From contig NZ_QGTH01000010.1 of NCBI RefSeq assembly GCF_003182075.1, positions 1 through 64,000 on the forward strand: a stretch of 64,000 nucleotides of DNA. The letters run 5' to 3'. Under the pieces are notes generated by a model. The model did not search any database. It was not told the origin of the DNA and was given only the letters and a program-made list of their open reading frames with translations. Below, piece after piece: positions 48,634 to 56,691 of this stretch (its first letter is position 1; every line of letters begins with the position of its first letter). This DNA comes from Finegoldia magna. GTDB taxonomy: Bacteria; Bacillota; Clostridia; Tissierellales; Peptoniphilaceae. The position numbers and the translations under genes were made by a program.

Positions 48634-49200
48634 GAAAGAAAAGCAATAAAACTCTTTCAGAAGGAGTTTTTAACTTTCCTATATATTTAATCAATTCTAC
48701 TCTGCTTGGATGTGAAATTTTAGATGATAGATTAACTTTTATAGAAAAAAATGCGTTTTGAATAGCTTGGAACTCTATTTAAAAAAAGTAGAAAATTAAA
48801 AAACTTCTGAGAAGTAGTTTTCTATAACAACGTTTTATTTTTTCTATACTTTGTTACTTTTCGTAGAGAGTTTTATTGATTGAGCATTCCAACAATGCAA
48901 ATGAATAATTATATTAAATAAACCGATAATTTGTTTGTGATTTTCAAGATATTAGATAATGAATAGTTAGCTACGCTGAGATAAGGAATTTTGTTTTACT
49001 ATAAATATTCATACTTTTGGGAAATTTTTAAAAATATAACAATATTCGAAGGATGATAATTGTAAGGAAAAACTTAGCAATATTAATAACAGAATTAAGC
49101 CTTGCATTACAATTTTATTAGTGAAAAATAATATATCATAAAAGACTAAGTGTTTAGAAATTATACGAATAGGGTTTGGGAGAATCCCAAAAATTAATAA
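48634..49200. other. Gene-free AT-rich region before the IS110 element
   Basis: No ORF with support. AAAACTC and GAGTTTT pair at about 48648-48674 and may end the TetR relic transcript. Further imperfect AT-rich hairpins follow near 48780-48840. Nothing else is recognised. Confidence 0.4.
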
Positions 49201-49239
49201 AACTTGGCAGAGAATTTTTTCTTGCCAAGTTTATTTTTT
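49201..49239 (+). terminator. Second copy of the AACTTGGC/GCCAAGTT terminator
   Basis: AACTTGGC (49201-49208) and GCCAAGTT (49224-49231) followed by a T-rich tail. Nearly identical in stem and loop (GCAGAGA then T6) to the terminator at 48153, which suggests a duplicated segment or a remnant of the same original terminator. Confidence 0.75.
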
Positions 49240-49240
49240 C

Positions 49241-49260
49241 GTAAGTGCATATGCACTTAC
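49241..49260. repeat. Perfect 20-bp palindrome touching the IS110 target
   Basis: GTAAGTGCAT (49241-49250) followed directly by its exact inverse ATGCACTTAC (49251-49260). The IS110 target sequence TGTGCTTGCT begins at the next base (49261). Confidence 0.85.
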
Positions 49261-49289
49261 TGTGCTTGCTCATATACTAATAGTATAAG

Positions 49290-49520
49290 AACAGCTTTAA
49301 GCATAGTTCTTAAAAATGAACCTAATCATCTATGATAAAATTATAGATATTAGGGATGAAATGGGATTGTTTTATGTGCTTGCTGGGTTTCCAATTTAGG
49401 AATTACTCATTTGGTAGACTCCACCCTCATTCCATTGCCTTTCATCTTTTCGGTTGGTTAGGTTCATTTATTGATTACCTGTATAACTCGTGAGCCTGTT
49501 GTGGTTTTGGATTAACAGGG
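49290..49520 (+). ncRNA. Predicted IS110 bridge RNA
   Basis: The non-coding stretch before the transposase should form a structured RNA. ATGAACCTAA (49316-49325) pairs exactly with TTAGGTTCAT (49458-49467), closing a large loop. Inside, ATCTAT/ATAGAT (49328-49347 area) forms a hairpin, and GATGAAA (49355 on) can pair with TTTCATC (49440-49446). Left target guide: TGTGCTTGCT (49375-49384), identical to the flank. A possible right target guide is CCAATTTAG (49391-49399), which pairs with CTTAGTTGG (50942-50950) except one wobble and one mismatch. Left donor guide: TATTGATTACCT (49469-49480). A weak right donor guide is GTGAG (49490-49494). Ends of the RNA are estimates. Confidence 0.75.
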
Positions 49521-49545
49521 CATCCCAAATTATAGGAGGTATATT

Positions 49546-50823
49546 ATGTCAGAAAAAATTGTTGTAGGAATTGATGTGAGTAAAGCTTTCAGTGATATCT
49601 GTATTCTATCACCTAATAATGACATCATCAAAAGACTTAAAATTTCTAATGATATTACTGGTATGAGGTCGCTCATATATGTACTTGAAAAGGTAGAAGA
49701 TGAGTACAAAGACAGAGCAGTAATTATCATGGAAGCTACTGCACACTATCATCAAATTTTAGCTAATTTTTTCCGTAAGCATAATTACGAAGTCATTGTA
49801 ATTAATCCGATTCAAAGTGGAGCATTGAAAAATATCAATATCCGAAAAATTAAATCAGATAAAACAGATGCATATAATATAGCGTTGCTATATCGTATTA
49901 GGAATTACAACGAAACAATTACACACTCAGATACCGTTAACAGTATCAAAAAGCTTTGCAGACAGCATAAAGAATTGACGGATGAAATTGTGGAACACAT
50001 CAACCGACTAATCGCTTTTTTAGATATTTCCTTTCCAGATTTCAAGAAAGTATTTGCGGATTTGCAAGGGAAAACACCTTTGTCTTTGCTTGAAAAATAT
50101 CCTACTATACAGGAAGTCTTATCTCCTGAAAATAAGCAAGATATTATTCAACTGATAAAAGAAAATTCACATAAAAGCAGCTCCTATGCCGAAGCAAAAT
50201 ATGAAAAACTATTTAAAGCTGCTGAAAAATCTATTGAAGTTTGTATAGTAAGCCTTAGTTCAGCAGTACTTATTCAAACAACTGTGAGGGTTATTTTCAG
50301 TTTACAGGAAGCTTTGAAAGCAATTGATGATGAAATTAAAAGACTATCTCTTTTAGATGAAAAGTTTCATAAAGAAATAGTGCTTTTACAAAGTATTCCA
50401 GGCGTTGGAGAGTATACAGCATGTGTCGTTTTATCAGAACTTGGAGATATTTCCAATTTCTCGAAACCGAAAGAATTAGTTGCCTTCTTTGGATTGGATC
50501 CAGGAGTATCCCAAAGTGGAACATACAATAGGAAAAACAATAAAATCTCTAAAAGAGGATCACCTCATGTTCGCTCAATTCTCCATATGCTGGCTAAATC
50601 TAATGTGTATCCAAATCGCAACAGAGAGTATTTAAATCCTGTTATGCGAGCTTATTTTGAAAAGAAAATAGCTGAAAAACCATACAAAGTTGTAATGTGT
50701 GCAATAATGCGAAAGATGGTTCAAATTATTTTTGCTGTTCTCAGAAACCAAAAATCATTTGAATTAAGAACACCCGAAGAACATCAAAAACTAATTCGAG
50801 AAAAAAGTAAGTTAGTCGCATAA
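49546..50823 (+). CDS. IS110-family transposase (DEDD recombinase)
   Basis: 425 residues, TAGGAGGTATATT before ATG. N-terminal RuvC-like DEDD domain: KIVVGIDVSKAFSDICIL (first Asp), EATAHYHQILANFF, and IKSDKTDAYNIALLYR (last acidic pair). C-terminal Transposase_20 domain: LLQSIPGVGEYTACVVLSEL, VAFFGLDPGVSQSG, SKRGSPHVRSILHML with the candidate catalytic serine. The enzyme excises and inserts the element guided by the bridge RNA. The frame is intact, so the element may still be active. Confidence 0.95.
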   Translation: MSEKIVVGIDVSKAFSDICILSPNNDIIKRLKISNDITGMRSLIYVLEKVEDEYKDRAVIIMEATAHYHQILANFFRKHNYEVIVINPIQSGALKNINIRKIKSDKTDAYNIALLYRIRNYNETITHSDTVNSIKKLCRQHKELTDEIVEHINRLIAFLDISFPDFKKVFADLQGKTPLSLLEKYPTIQEVLSPENKQDIIQLIKENSHKSSSYAEAKYEKLFKAAEKSIEVCIVSLSSAVLIQTTVRVIFSLQEALKAIDDEIKRLSLLDEKFHKEIVLLQSIPGVGEYTACVVLSELGDISNFSKPKELVAFFGLDPGVSQSGTYNRKNNKISKRGSPHVRSILHMLAKSNVYPNRNREYLNPVMRAYFEKKIAEKPYKVVMCAIMRKMVQIIFAVLRNQKSFELRTPEEHQKLIREKSKLVA

Positions 50824-50980
50824 ACTATTAAAAGTGTTGCCTCAAAAAATGAAAATATATGAGGTTTATTTGCTATGCACATTTTTAAGTTCTTCGACTG
50901 AAAAAATTTTCAAAAAAATTTTTAAAATAACTATTGACTTCCTTAGTTGGTCTACAAATGAGAGATTAGTAAAAGATGCT

Positions 50981-52336
50981 TCAGAACCTTTCCTTATTTA
51001 TTTCCTGATATTGTTCAATAGTCTTCTTTAAAGAATAGCATTCGTTTATTTTAGCGTTTAGCACTTCATAATCCTTCATCTTTTTAGACTTGTCTGAAGA
51101 TAATTTTTTAGACCTTTCTGAAAGAGAATGGATATTAAAATTAACTATCCCCTTTTCTAATAAATTTTTATAAGCCTTTTCATATAAGGTAATTTGATAT
51201 TTATAGGTTTCATAAAAATCTTTATCGTTGGGATCAGACTGGTAGGCATCATAAGTTTTTTTGTAAATTTTTAAGAGATGGAGTTCTTCTACTACTTCTT
51301 TAATATCATCCATTTCCTTTTCAATTTTTTTGATTTCTATTAAGGTATTTTGTCTCTCTGACGCTTGATTTTGGATAAGACTTTCTAATTCGGAATAGTC
51401 CTTAATATTATTTTTTCTAAGTTCATTTAATGTTTCAGCAGTAAGTTTCATATTAAATCTATTAGCCCATACTTCATAGCCTATAGACTTTTTAACTTTG
51501 GGATTTTTATTTATGCTTACTAGGTTTCTATGTCTTAAAGATTTCTTTTCAAGATTATAAGTTGAATTATGAATTTTATTTTTATCAAGACTCTTGATAC
51601 GCTTTTTGATTTCTTCTTCGGTATAATCAGGTCCAATGGTTTTTGATCTGGTAAATCTAGTTTGATTTTTGTGCTTAAAAGAGATATATTTCCCAAACTT
51701 AATTTCGTAGTTGAATGACTCCATAATCTTTAAAAAATTGTCATAAGAGTTTGACATTAAAACAGCCTTATCTATAGCTACTTGTAATTTATATTTCCAG
51801 GAATTACCTTTCTTAAATTCCATATACTCCTTATATGATTTACCTTTGGTAGAGTAAAGCTTTTTAAACTGTCTATACTCTTCATCAATAACACTGAGAT
51901 GATATTTTTCACATAGCTCATCACTTATATTTCTAATTTGGTGATAAGACTTCTTATTACTTTGATAGGCCTTGCCAGTTTTGAAATTGACATTACTAAA
52001 AAGTATATGATTATGAATATGGCCCTTATCAATGTGAGTGGTTAGAACATATTCATATTCTCCTTTTAAAATTTCTTCACAAAGTTGTATTCCAATTTCA
52101 TGAGCAAGATCTGGTGTAACTTCACCAGGAAGAAAAGCTTGTATTAAATGTCTTGCTAGGACTTTTGTTTTTGAATTACACTCAGCTCTAGTCTGCTCAA
52201 ATTCTAAATGAGCAGTATCAGGATTGCACAAAAAAGAAGAGATTAAAATTTGTTCATCTGTTTTATCTTTATCCATTATATAATCCAAGGCCAAATTAAG
52301 GGTGGATTTAATAGGGTGTATTTTTGTAACCGCCAT
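50981..52336 (-). CDS. Relaxase/mobilization nuclease (MobA/VirD2-type, MOBP-like)
   Basis: 451 residues. N-terminal relaxase domain: MAVTKIHPIKSTLNLALDYI, and the three-histidine metal motif in HIDKGHIHNHILFSNV. The middle has GNSWKYKLQVAIDKAVLMSN and a C-terminal coiled-coil (ERQNTLIEIKKIEKEMDDIK). It nicks the transfer origin and stays on the DNA 5' end. Its start overlaps the stop of the mobC gene by one base on the minus strand. The gene's 3' end lies 38 bp from the IS110 right end, so the IS did not break it. Confidence 0.9.
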   Translation of the reverse strand: MAVTKIHPIKSTLNLALDYIMDKDKTDEQILISSFLCNPDTAHLEFEQTRAECNSKTKVLARHLIQAFLPGEVTPDLAHEIGIQLCEEILKGEYEYVLTTHIDKGHIHNHILFSNVNFKTGKAYQSNKKSYHQIRNISDELCEKYHLSVIDEEYRQFKKLYSTKGKSYKEYMEFKKGNSWKYKLQVAIDKAVLMSNSYDNFLKIMESFNYEIKFGKYISFKHKNQTRFTRSKTIGPDYTEEEIKKRIKSLDKNKIHNSTYNLEKKSLRHRNLVSINKNPKVKKSIGYEVWANRFNMKLTAETLNELRKNNIKDYSELESLIQNQASERQNTLIEIKKIEKEMDDIKEVVEELHLLKIYKKTYDAYQSDPNDKDFYETYKYQITLYEKAYKNLLEKGIVNFNIHSLSERSKKLSSDKSKKMKDYEVLNAKINECYSLKKTIEQYQEINKERF

Positions 52337-52704
52337 TATTTTTCCTCCAAAGATTTAGTGGAAGGGAAAGAGGTATTGAAGAGTTTCTTTCTCATCTCTA
52401 TAATCATTTTATTTTGCTCTTTAAGTAATTTCTTTAAGTCGTCTATATCCTCTTTATAAATCATACCAGTTTGATTTGTGCGTTTAGCAATTTGATTAAT
52501 TGATCCCGTAGTCCTACCTATAGAAGAAGACATTTCTCTAAAAGGATTCATATCCAAAACAAATATCTCTTTTTCTAGGATACATTTTAAAATAAATTGT
52601 CTTAGGGATTTACATTCTGACAACTTATATTTTTCATTCAAAATTTCTTTTTCTTCATCTGATAGCATGATATAAATACCATTAGGTCTTTCTCGATTTG
52701 TCAT
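52336..52704 (-). CDS. mobC: MobC-type relaxosome protein
   Basis: 122 residues; a ribbon-helix-helix-like N-terminus (ERPNGIYIMLSDEEKEILNE) and the MobC motif MSSSIGRTTGSINQIAKRTN. It helps the relaxase melt the transfer origin. AAGGAGATGATTATATG (on the minus strand) gives a strong start. The group II intron lies 56 bp upstream, in the region where a transfer origin would be expected. Confidence 0.85.
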   Translation of the reverse strand: MTNRERPNGIYIMLSDEEKEILNEKYKLSECKSLRQFILKCILEKEIFVLDMNPFREMSSSIGRTTGSINQIAKRTNQTGMIYKEDIDDLKKLLKEQNKMIIEMRKKLFNTSFPSTKSLEEK

Positions 52705-52759
52705 ATAATCATCTCCTTATAAATTAGTTGTTTTTTTAATTCTTAAATTTCTATAGTAA

Positions 52760-54588
52760 ATCGAATAGGGGCTAAGATCTAGCCCCTTTCACACCACCGT
52801 ACGTGCCGTTCGGCATACGGCGGTTCAATTTAATTTACACATGACCTGCTTATGTAGTAATCATAAGGGTCAATTAAGCCTGTTTTACTTAATCTTTCTT
52901 TTGTGATTGCTCTTACTAAGCAGGTTTTTGTTGCTACAAAGTAGTATCTGTTTCCACAATAGGATGTTAATCTTGCTAGGTCTTTTACTATTCCCATTTT
53001 TCTTAACGCCCATTGTCTTTTCTTTGGTACTTTCCACATTTTCCAGCATATTATTCTGAGTCTGGTTCTTAGGTGCTCGCTAAAACTTTTTAGTTTGCTT
53101 TTCATGCTTGCTATTTTAAAGTAGTTTATCCAGCCTCTTATTACTTCATTTATCTTTTTGATTCTGTATTCTAGGGATACTGGCCATTTTCTTGTGGTTA
53201 GTTTCTTTATTTTATCCTTGAATCTTTTAAATGATGTTTCATGGACTCGTGCTTTCCATTGATTTGTTTTGTTGTCTTTCCAGTAGCCAAATCCAAGATA
53301 TTTTATTTTGTTTGGTCTTGTTATTTTGCTTTTTTCTGCATTTACTTTTAAGCCAAGTTTGTTTTCTATGAATCTTGTTACTGAATGCATTACTCTTGTT
53401 GCTGCTGCTTTACTTCCTACAAATATTAGACAATCATCTGCATATCTTGTGTATCTAAGCTTTCTTGCTTCTAGCTCTTTGTCTAGTTTGTCTAGCATGA
53501 TGTTGCTTAGGAGTGGTGATAGGTTTCCTCCCTGAGGCGTTCCTATTTCACTTTTTTCGTATATACCTTTGTTCATTATTCCCACTTTTAAGTATTTTCT
53601 GATTAGTGACTCTGTGTCTGGTGCTTTGATATGCTCATGGACTATGCTCATTAGTTTATCTTGTGGCACTTTGTCGAAGAATTTTTCTAGGTCTATGTCT
53701 ACTACCCATTCAAATCCATCATTTAAGTATTCTAGGCTTTTGGTTATTGCCATTTGACAGTTTCTTCCTGGTCTGAAGCCATAGCTTGTTTCAGAAAATC
53801 TTTTATCTATTATTGGGGTTAGTACTTGTACGATTGCTTGTTGGATTATTCTGTCCATTACTGTTGGTATTCCGAGTTTTCTTTTTCCTCCGTTTGGTTT
53901 TGGGATTTCTACTCGGAGTACTGGTTGTGGTTTGTAGCGTCTTTCGATTATTTCTTGTCTTATCCTTGCCCAATTTTCTTTGATGTATTCATCTATTTCT
54001 TCTACACTTATTCCGTCTGTTCCAGCTGCTCCTTTATTGGAGATAACTTTTACTTTGGCTTGGTGCATATTTTCTGGGTTTAGGATTTGATTTATTAAAT
54101 TATCTTCCATGTGTGCACTTGCTCCTTTCCGCTTACATAACTTTTTCTTAGGTGTGAGATTTTGAGTTCATTTACGTTTCTTCTACTTTCTCTGTCAGAT
54201 TTGTTATGCTACATACATTTTGCTTATGCTGTTAAATTGTTCGGTCCTTCGGTGTTTCCACCTACTATGACTTCTGCTGACTTCTCATAGTTCGTTGTTA
54301 CTACTGCGTCGTCTATGAGACCTCACGGGATAAGTCCTAATACTTTCATCGTTTACTTGCAGAATTTACGCTTTGGGTTTACGGTTACCTTTTGGGTCTT
54401 TGCTATCTCTTGCTAGCTTGCCCACCTGTTACGCCTTATATTCTGTTTCTGTTCGTCAAGCCACGATTTCGCTACCCGTTCTTCTCTCCTAGATGTCGCC
54501 ACCTAAAACTTCGGGGTCGCTATTAGATTCGTTGGTAACTACGCTCTGTAGGGAATTTCACCCCAGCCTTAGGACATGCCCGTCATAC
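52760..54588 (-). mobile_element. Group II intron (class C-like) with reverse transcriptase
   Basis: On the minus strand it begins GTATGACGGGCATGTCC (complement of 54588 downward) and ends with the domain V hairpin (CCGTATGCCGAACGGCACG, plus coordinates 52793-52826) and a domain VI-like stem GGGGCTAGATCTTAGCCCC before CTATTCGAT at 52760. Length about 1.83 kb with a 426-residue ORF lacking an endonuclease, as in bacterial class C introns. The base before the 5' end follows a terminator hairpin with a T-rich tail, the favoured target of class C. The exact ends are estimated from consensus. Confidence 0.85.
52830..54110 (-). CDS. ltrA: Group II intron reverse transcriptase/maturase
   Basis: 426 residues. 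Reverse transcriptase blocks: KGAAGTDGISVEEIDEYI, RKLGIPTVMDRIIQQAIVQV, TSYGFRPGRNCQMAI, GTPQGGNLSPLLSNIMLD and the catalytic RYADDCLIF. The maturase (GIIM) region is RGWINYFKIASMKSKLK. There is no C-terminal HNH endonuclease (ends YISRSCVN), so it relies on target structure or single-stranded DNA for mobility. No frame damage. Confidence 0.96.
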   Translation of the reverse strand: MEDNLINQILNPENMHQAKVKVISNKGAAGTDGISVEEIDEYIKENWARIRQEIIERRYKPQPVLRVEIPKPNGGKRKLGIPTVMDRIIQQAIVQVLTPIIDKRFSETSYGFRPGRNCQMAITKSLEYLNDGFEWVVDIDLEKFFDKVPQDKLMSIVHEHIKAPDTESLIRKYLKVGIMNKGIYEKSEIGTPQGGNLSPLLSNIMLDKLDKELEARKLRYTRYADDCLIFVGSKAAATRVMHSVTRFIENKLGLKVNAEKSKITRPNKIKYLGFGYWKDNKTNQWKARVHETSFKRFKDKIKKLTTRKWPVSLEYRIKKINEVIRGWINYFKIASMKSKLKSFSEHLRTRLRIICWKMWKVPKKRQWALRKMGIVKDLARLTSYCGNRYYFVATKTCLVRAITKERLSKTGLIDPYDYYISRSCVN

Positions 54589-54590
54589 AA

Positions 54591-54623
54591 GAAAACAGAG
54601 CAACCATAGATTTGGCTGCTCTG
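54591..54623 (-). terminator. Terminator hairpin used as the intron's upstream exon
   Basis: CAGAGCA (54596-54602) pairs with TGCTCTG (54617-54623), extended by CC/GG; on the minus strand TTTTCTT follows, then the intron begins. It may also serve as the end of transcripts from the right or as part of the transfer region before mobC. Confidence 0.7.
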
Positions 54624-54732
54624 CTTTTAAATGTGACTGTTTTTTTTCAATCCTCAGCTATATTAGATTATAATATCTTTTCTTTTATATTACCAGTTAA
54701 CAAATCATGTTTAAAAACAAATTGAAAAATAG

Positions 54733-54738
54733 TATAAT
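54733..54738 (+). promoter_or_regulatory. -10 element of the two-component system genes
   Basis: TATAAT with a poor -35 (TGTTTA at 54709-54714, 18 bp spacing). It lies 45 bp before the response regulator start. Confidence 0.5.
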
Positions 54739-54782
54739 TGTAACTAATAATAAGCAAGAAAAAATTTTGGCGGTGATTAACA

Positions 54783-55460
54783 ATGAGTAAAATAGCGATT
54801 ATAGATGATGATATTTCAATCGTTGAACTTCTAACAGCCTGTTTAGTACGTGAAGATTATGAAGTTGTATCTTTTGTAGATTCGAAAAAAGGATTGGAAT
54901 ATCTATTAAGAAATCCTGTAGATGGCCTTATTTTGGACATCATGATGCCACAAGTAGACGGACTATCTATTCTAAAAATTTTAAAAGAAAAATATGACTA
55001 TCCTATTATCTTACTTACAGCTAAAACAGAACAAAATGACGTTTTGACAGGATTATATTCTGGAGCAAGTGATTATGTAAAAAAACCTTTTGACATAGCC
55101 GAATTGGTACAAAGGTTAAAAATTCATTTGATGAATAAAGAAGTTCACGAAAACGTGCTACAATCAATCACTTATAGAAATTTAAACATAAATGAATCCA
55201 CTCATGAATTTTCAATCAATAATCATTGCCTTTGTCTTACTCCTATAGAGTTTAAAATCATGAAGATATTGATGGAGAAAACAAACCAAATTATTTCCTC
55301 TGAAAATATTTTTGAAAGTGTATGGGGGGAAGAGTATCTTGAAAAAGACTCAAATACTGTGAGTGTGCATATTAGAAACATAAGAACAAAAATAAAACAA
55401 TTAGGAGAGGATTGTAGTTTTTTAAAAACTATATGGGGAGTAGGGTATAAAATTGAATAA
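54783..55460 (+). CDS. Response regulator, OmpR/PhoB family
   Basis: 225 residues. Receiver domain with acidic pocket (IIDDD), phosphate acceptor Asp52 (LILDIMMPQVDG), and KKPFD lysine; C-terminal winged helix with LCLTPIEFKIMKILME and HIRNIRTKI. GGCGGTGATT ribosome site. The stop overlaps the kinase start by 8 bp. It probably controls the RiPP genes just downstream; direct evidence is lacking. Confidence 0.93.
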   Translation: MSKIAIIDDDISIVELLTACLVREDYEVVSFVDSKKGLEYLLRNPVDGLILDIMMPQVDGLSILKILKEKYDYPIILLTAKTEQNDVLTGLYSGASDYVKKPFDIAELVQRLKIHLMNKEVHENVLQSITYRNLNINESTHEFSINNHCLCLTPIEFKIMKILMEKTNQIISSENIFESVWGEEYLEKDSNTVSVHIRNIRTKIKQLGEDCSFLKTIWGVGYKIE

Positions 55461-56580
55461 GAAAAAATGGTTAAAAAAATTAGCAATAATTATCTTTGTA
55501 ATGTCAATAATAATTATTATTTTGAAAGCGATTAATTATACAGCATCATTTGAATTAGGAAATAAATTTATAAGCATATATATGAAGGATTCTTATGTTA
55601 ATGATAATATTGAAGGAATTAGTGGAATTCTTTTATGGGGTAAGCTAAAATCTGATATTTTAATTTTTATTTGCCTAATTCTTATTATATTAGTTTTAAC
55701 ATATATAATAACAGGCTATTTTATAGAAAAGAACACAAAATTAAATATTGAAAAAAATTGTATAAGGATTATGAAATGTTATATTAATCATATAGATTTG
55801 TCAGAAGAAGATAAAAGAGAGGAGTTCTATGAAGCTCTTACTGAATTGAGCACAAAATACTTAATAGTAAATAGATATAGTAACAATTACTTAATTAAAG
55901 ATGAAATGATTGCTGATTTTGCACACGATATTAGAACACCCTTATCATCAATCATAGGATTCTTGACTCTTATAAAAAATGATAATGATATGTCTGAAAA
56001 ATCACGTGATAAATATATAAACACTTTGTTAGAAAAATCTTACGAAGTACAATCACAACTAGAAGATTTATTTTATATCTCAAAATATAATTTTGAACAT
56101 AAAAACAAATCTAAAAAAGAAGAGAATTTAAAATTATTCTTAGATCAAATTTCAGACGAATTATATCCAGAGTACTCAAACAAAGGTCTAATTATTGATA
56201 TAAATGTGGATGATAGTATTAGAATAATAGCAAATCTAGAAGAACTGGCGAAAGCATTAGTAAATATTATTACTAATGCAGTGAAGTATACAAAAGAATT
56301 TTCGACTATTAAAATTAAAGCAAAAATTACTGATGGATTACTGAATATAGAGATATCAAATAAATCTGAATATATTTCTGAAAAAGATTTAAGTAGAGTG
56401 TTTAATAGATTTTATAGAGTAGACCAATCTAGAAATCCCAATATAGGCGGAAGTGGTCTTGGTTTAGCTATTAGTAAAGCTATAATTGAAAATATGGGTG
56501 GAACAATTAAAGCAGAATATCAAGGTGGAAACTTTATAATAAAAATTTTCCTACCAAATTTAATATCTTGCGACTACTAA
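55453..56580 (+). CDS. Sensor histidine kinase with two membrane helices
   Basis: 375 residues. Helix one at about 8-28 (LAIIIFVMSIIIIILKAINY), helix two at about 70-92 (IFICLILIILVLTYIITGYF), a short outside loop of about 40 residues. HisKA: MIADFAHDIRTPLSSIIGFL with His158. ATPase: VNIITNAVKYT, FYRVDQSRN and GGSGLGLAISKAI. The small extracytoplasmic loop is typical of kinases that sense membrane stress or a peptide close to the membrane (BceS-like size), which fits a bacteriocin or RiPP cassette. Confidence 0.92.
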   Translation: MNKKKWLKKLAIIIFVMSIIIIILKAINYTASFELGNKFISIYMKDSYVNDNIEGISGILLWGKLKSDILIFICLILIILVLTYIITGYFIEKNTKLNIEKNCIRIMKCYINHIDLSEEDKREEFYEALTELSTKYLIVNRYSNNYLIKDEMIADFAHDIRTPLSSIIGFLTLIKNDNDMSEKSRDKYINTLLEKSYEVQSQLEDLFYISKYNFEHKNKSKKEENLKLFLDQISDELYPEYSNKGLIIDINVDDSIRIIANLEELAKALVNIITNAVKYTKEFSTIKIKAKITDGLLNIEISNKSEYISEKDLSRVFNRFYRVDQSRNPNIGGSGLGLAISKAIIENMGGTIKAEYQGGNFIIKIFLPNLISCDY

Positions 56581-56581
56581 A

Positions 56582-56648
56582 ACTTCATAAAATATTCATT
56601 TTTTCTTGCGGATTTATGAACAAACGTCTTCATGCAAAGTTATATAAT
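56582..56648 (+). promoter_or_regulatory. Promoter of the RiPP operon, weak -35, repeated TTCAT
   Basis: -10 TATAAT at 56643-56648, but the -35 position (ACAAAC) is poor. TTCAT occurs at 56584, 56595 and 56630, and its inverse ATGAA at 56616. A promoter that needs a regulator fits control by the two-component system upstream; binding sites are not proven. Confidence 0.5.
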
Positions 56649-56691
56649 AATTTATAACAAGCATGGAGATTTTTTATATTAGGAGGCAGCA

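Larger units (their letters stand above)
49271..50943 (+). mobile_element. IS110-family insertion sequence with bridge RNA
   Basis: About 1673 bp, bounded by CT dinucleotides (49269-49270 left, 50942-50943 right), with no inverted terminal repeats, as usual in this family. The boundaries were set by two independent signs. Joining the ends recreates a promoter: TTGACT (50934-50939), 17 bp, TATAAG (49284-49289). And the flank TGTGCTTGCT (49261-49270) recurs inside the 5' non-coding part (49375-49384), as expected for a target guide. The right end TATTGACTTCCT (50932-50943) also has a 10-of-12 match at 49469-49480, as expected for a donor guide. Confidence 0.85.

Noticed and set aside
50834-51031. 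Plus-strand 65-codon ORF after the transposase
   Set aside because: It crosses the IS right end and the antisense of the relaxase 3' end, has no ribosome site and no recognisable content.
53308-54083. Plus-strand ORFs opposite the intron reverse transcriptase
   Set aside because: They are antisense shadows of a clear reverse transcriptase and have low-complexity hydrophobic content.
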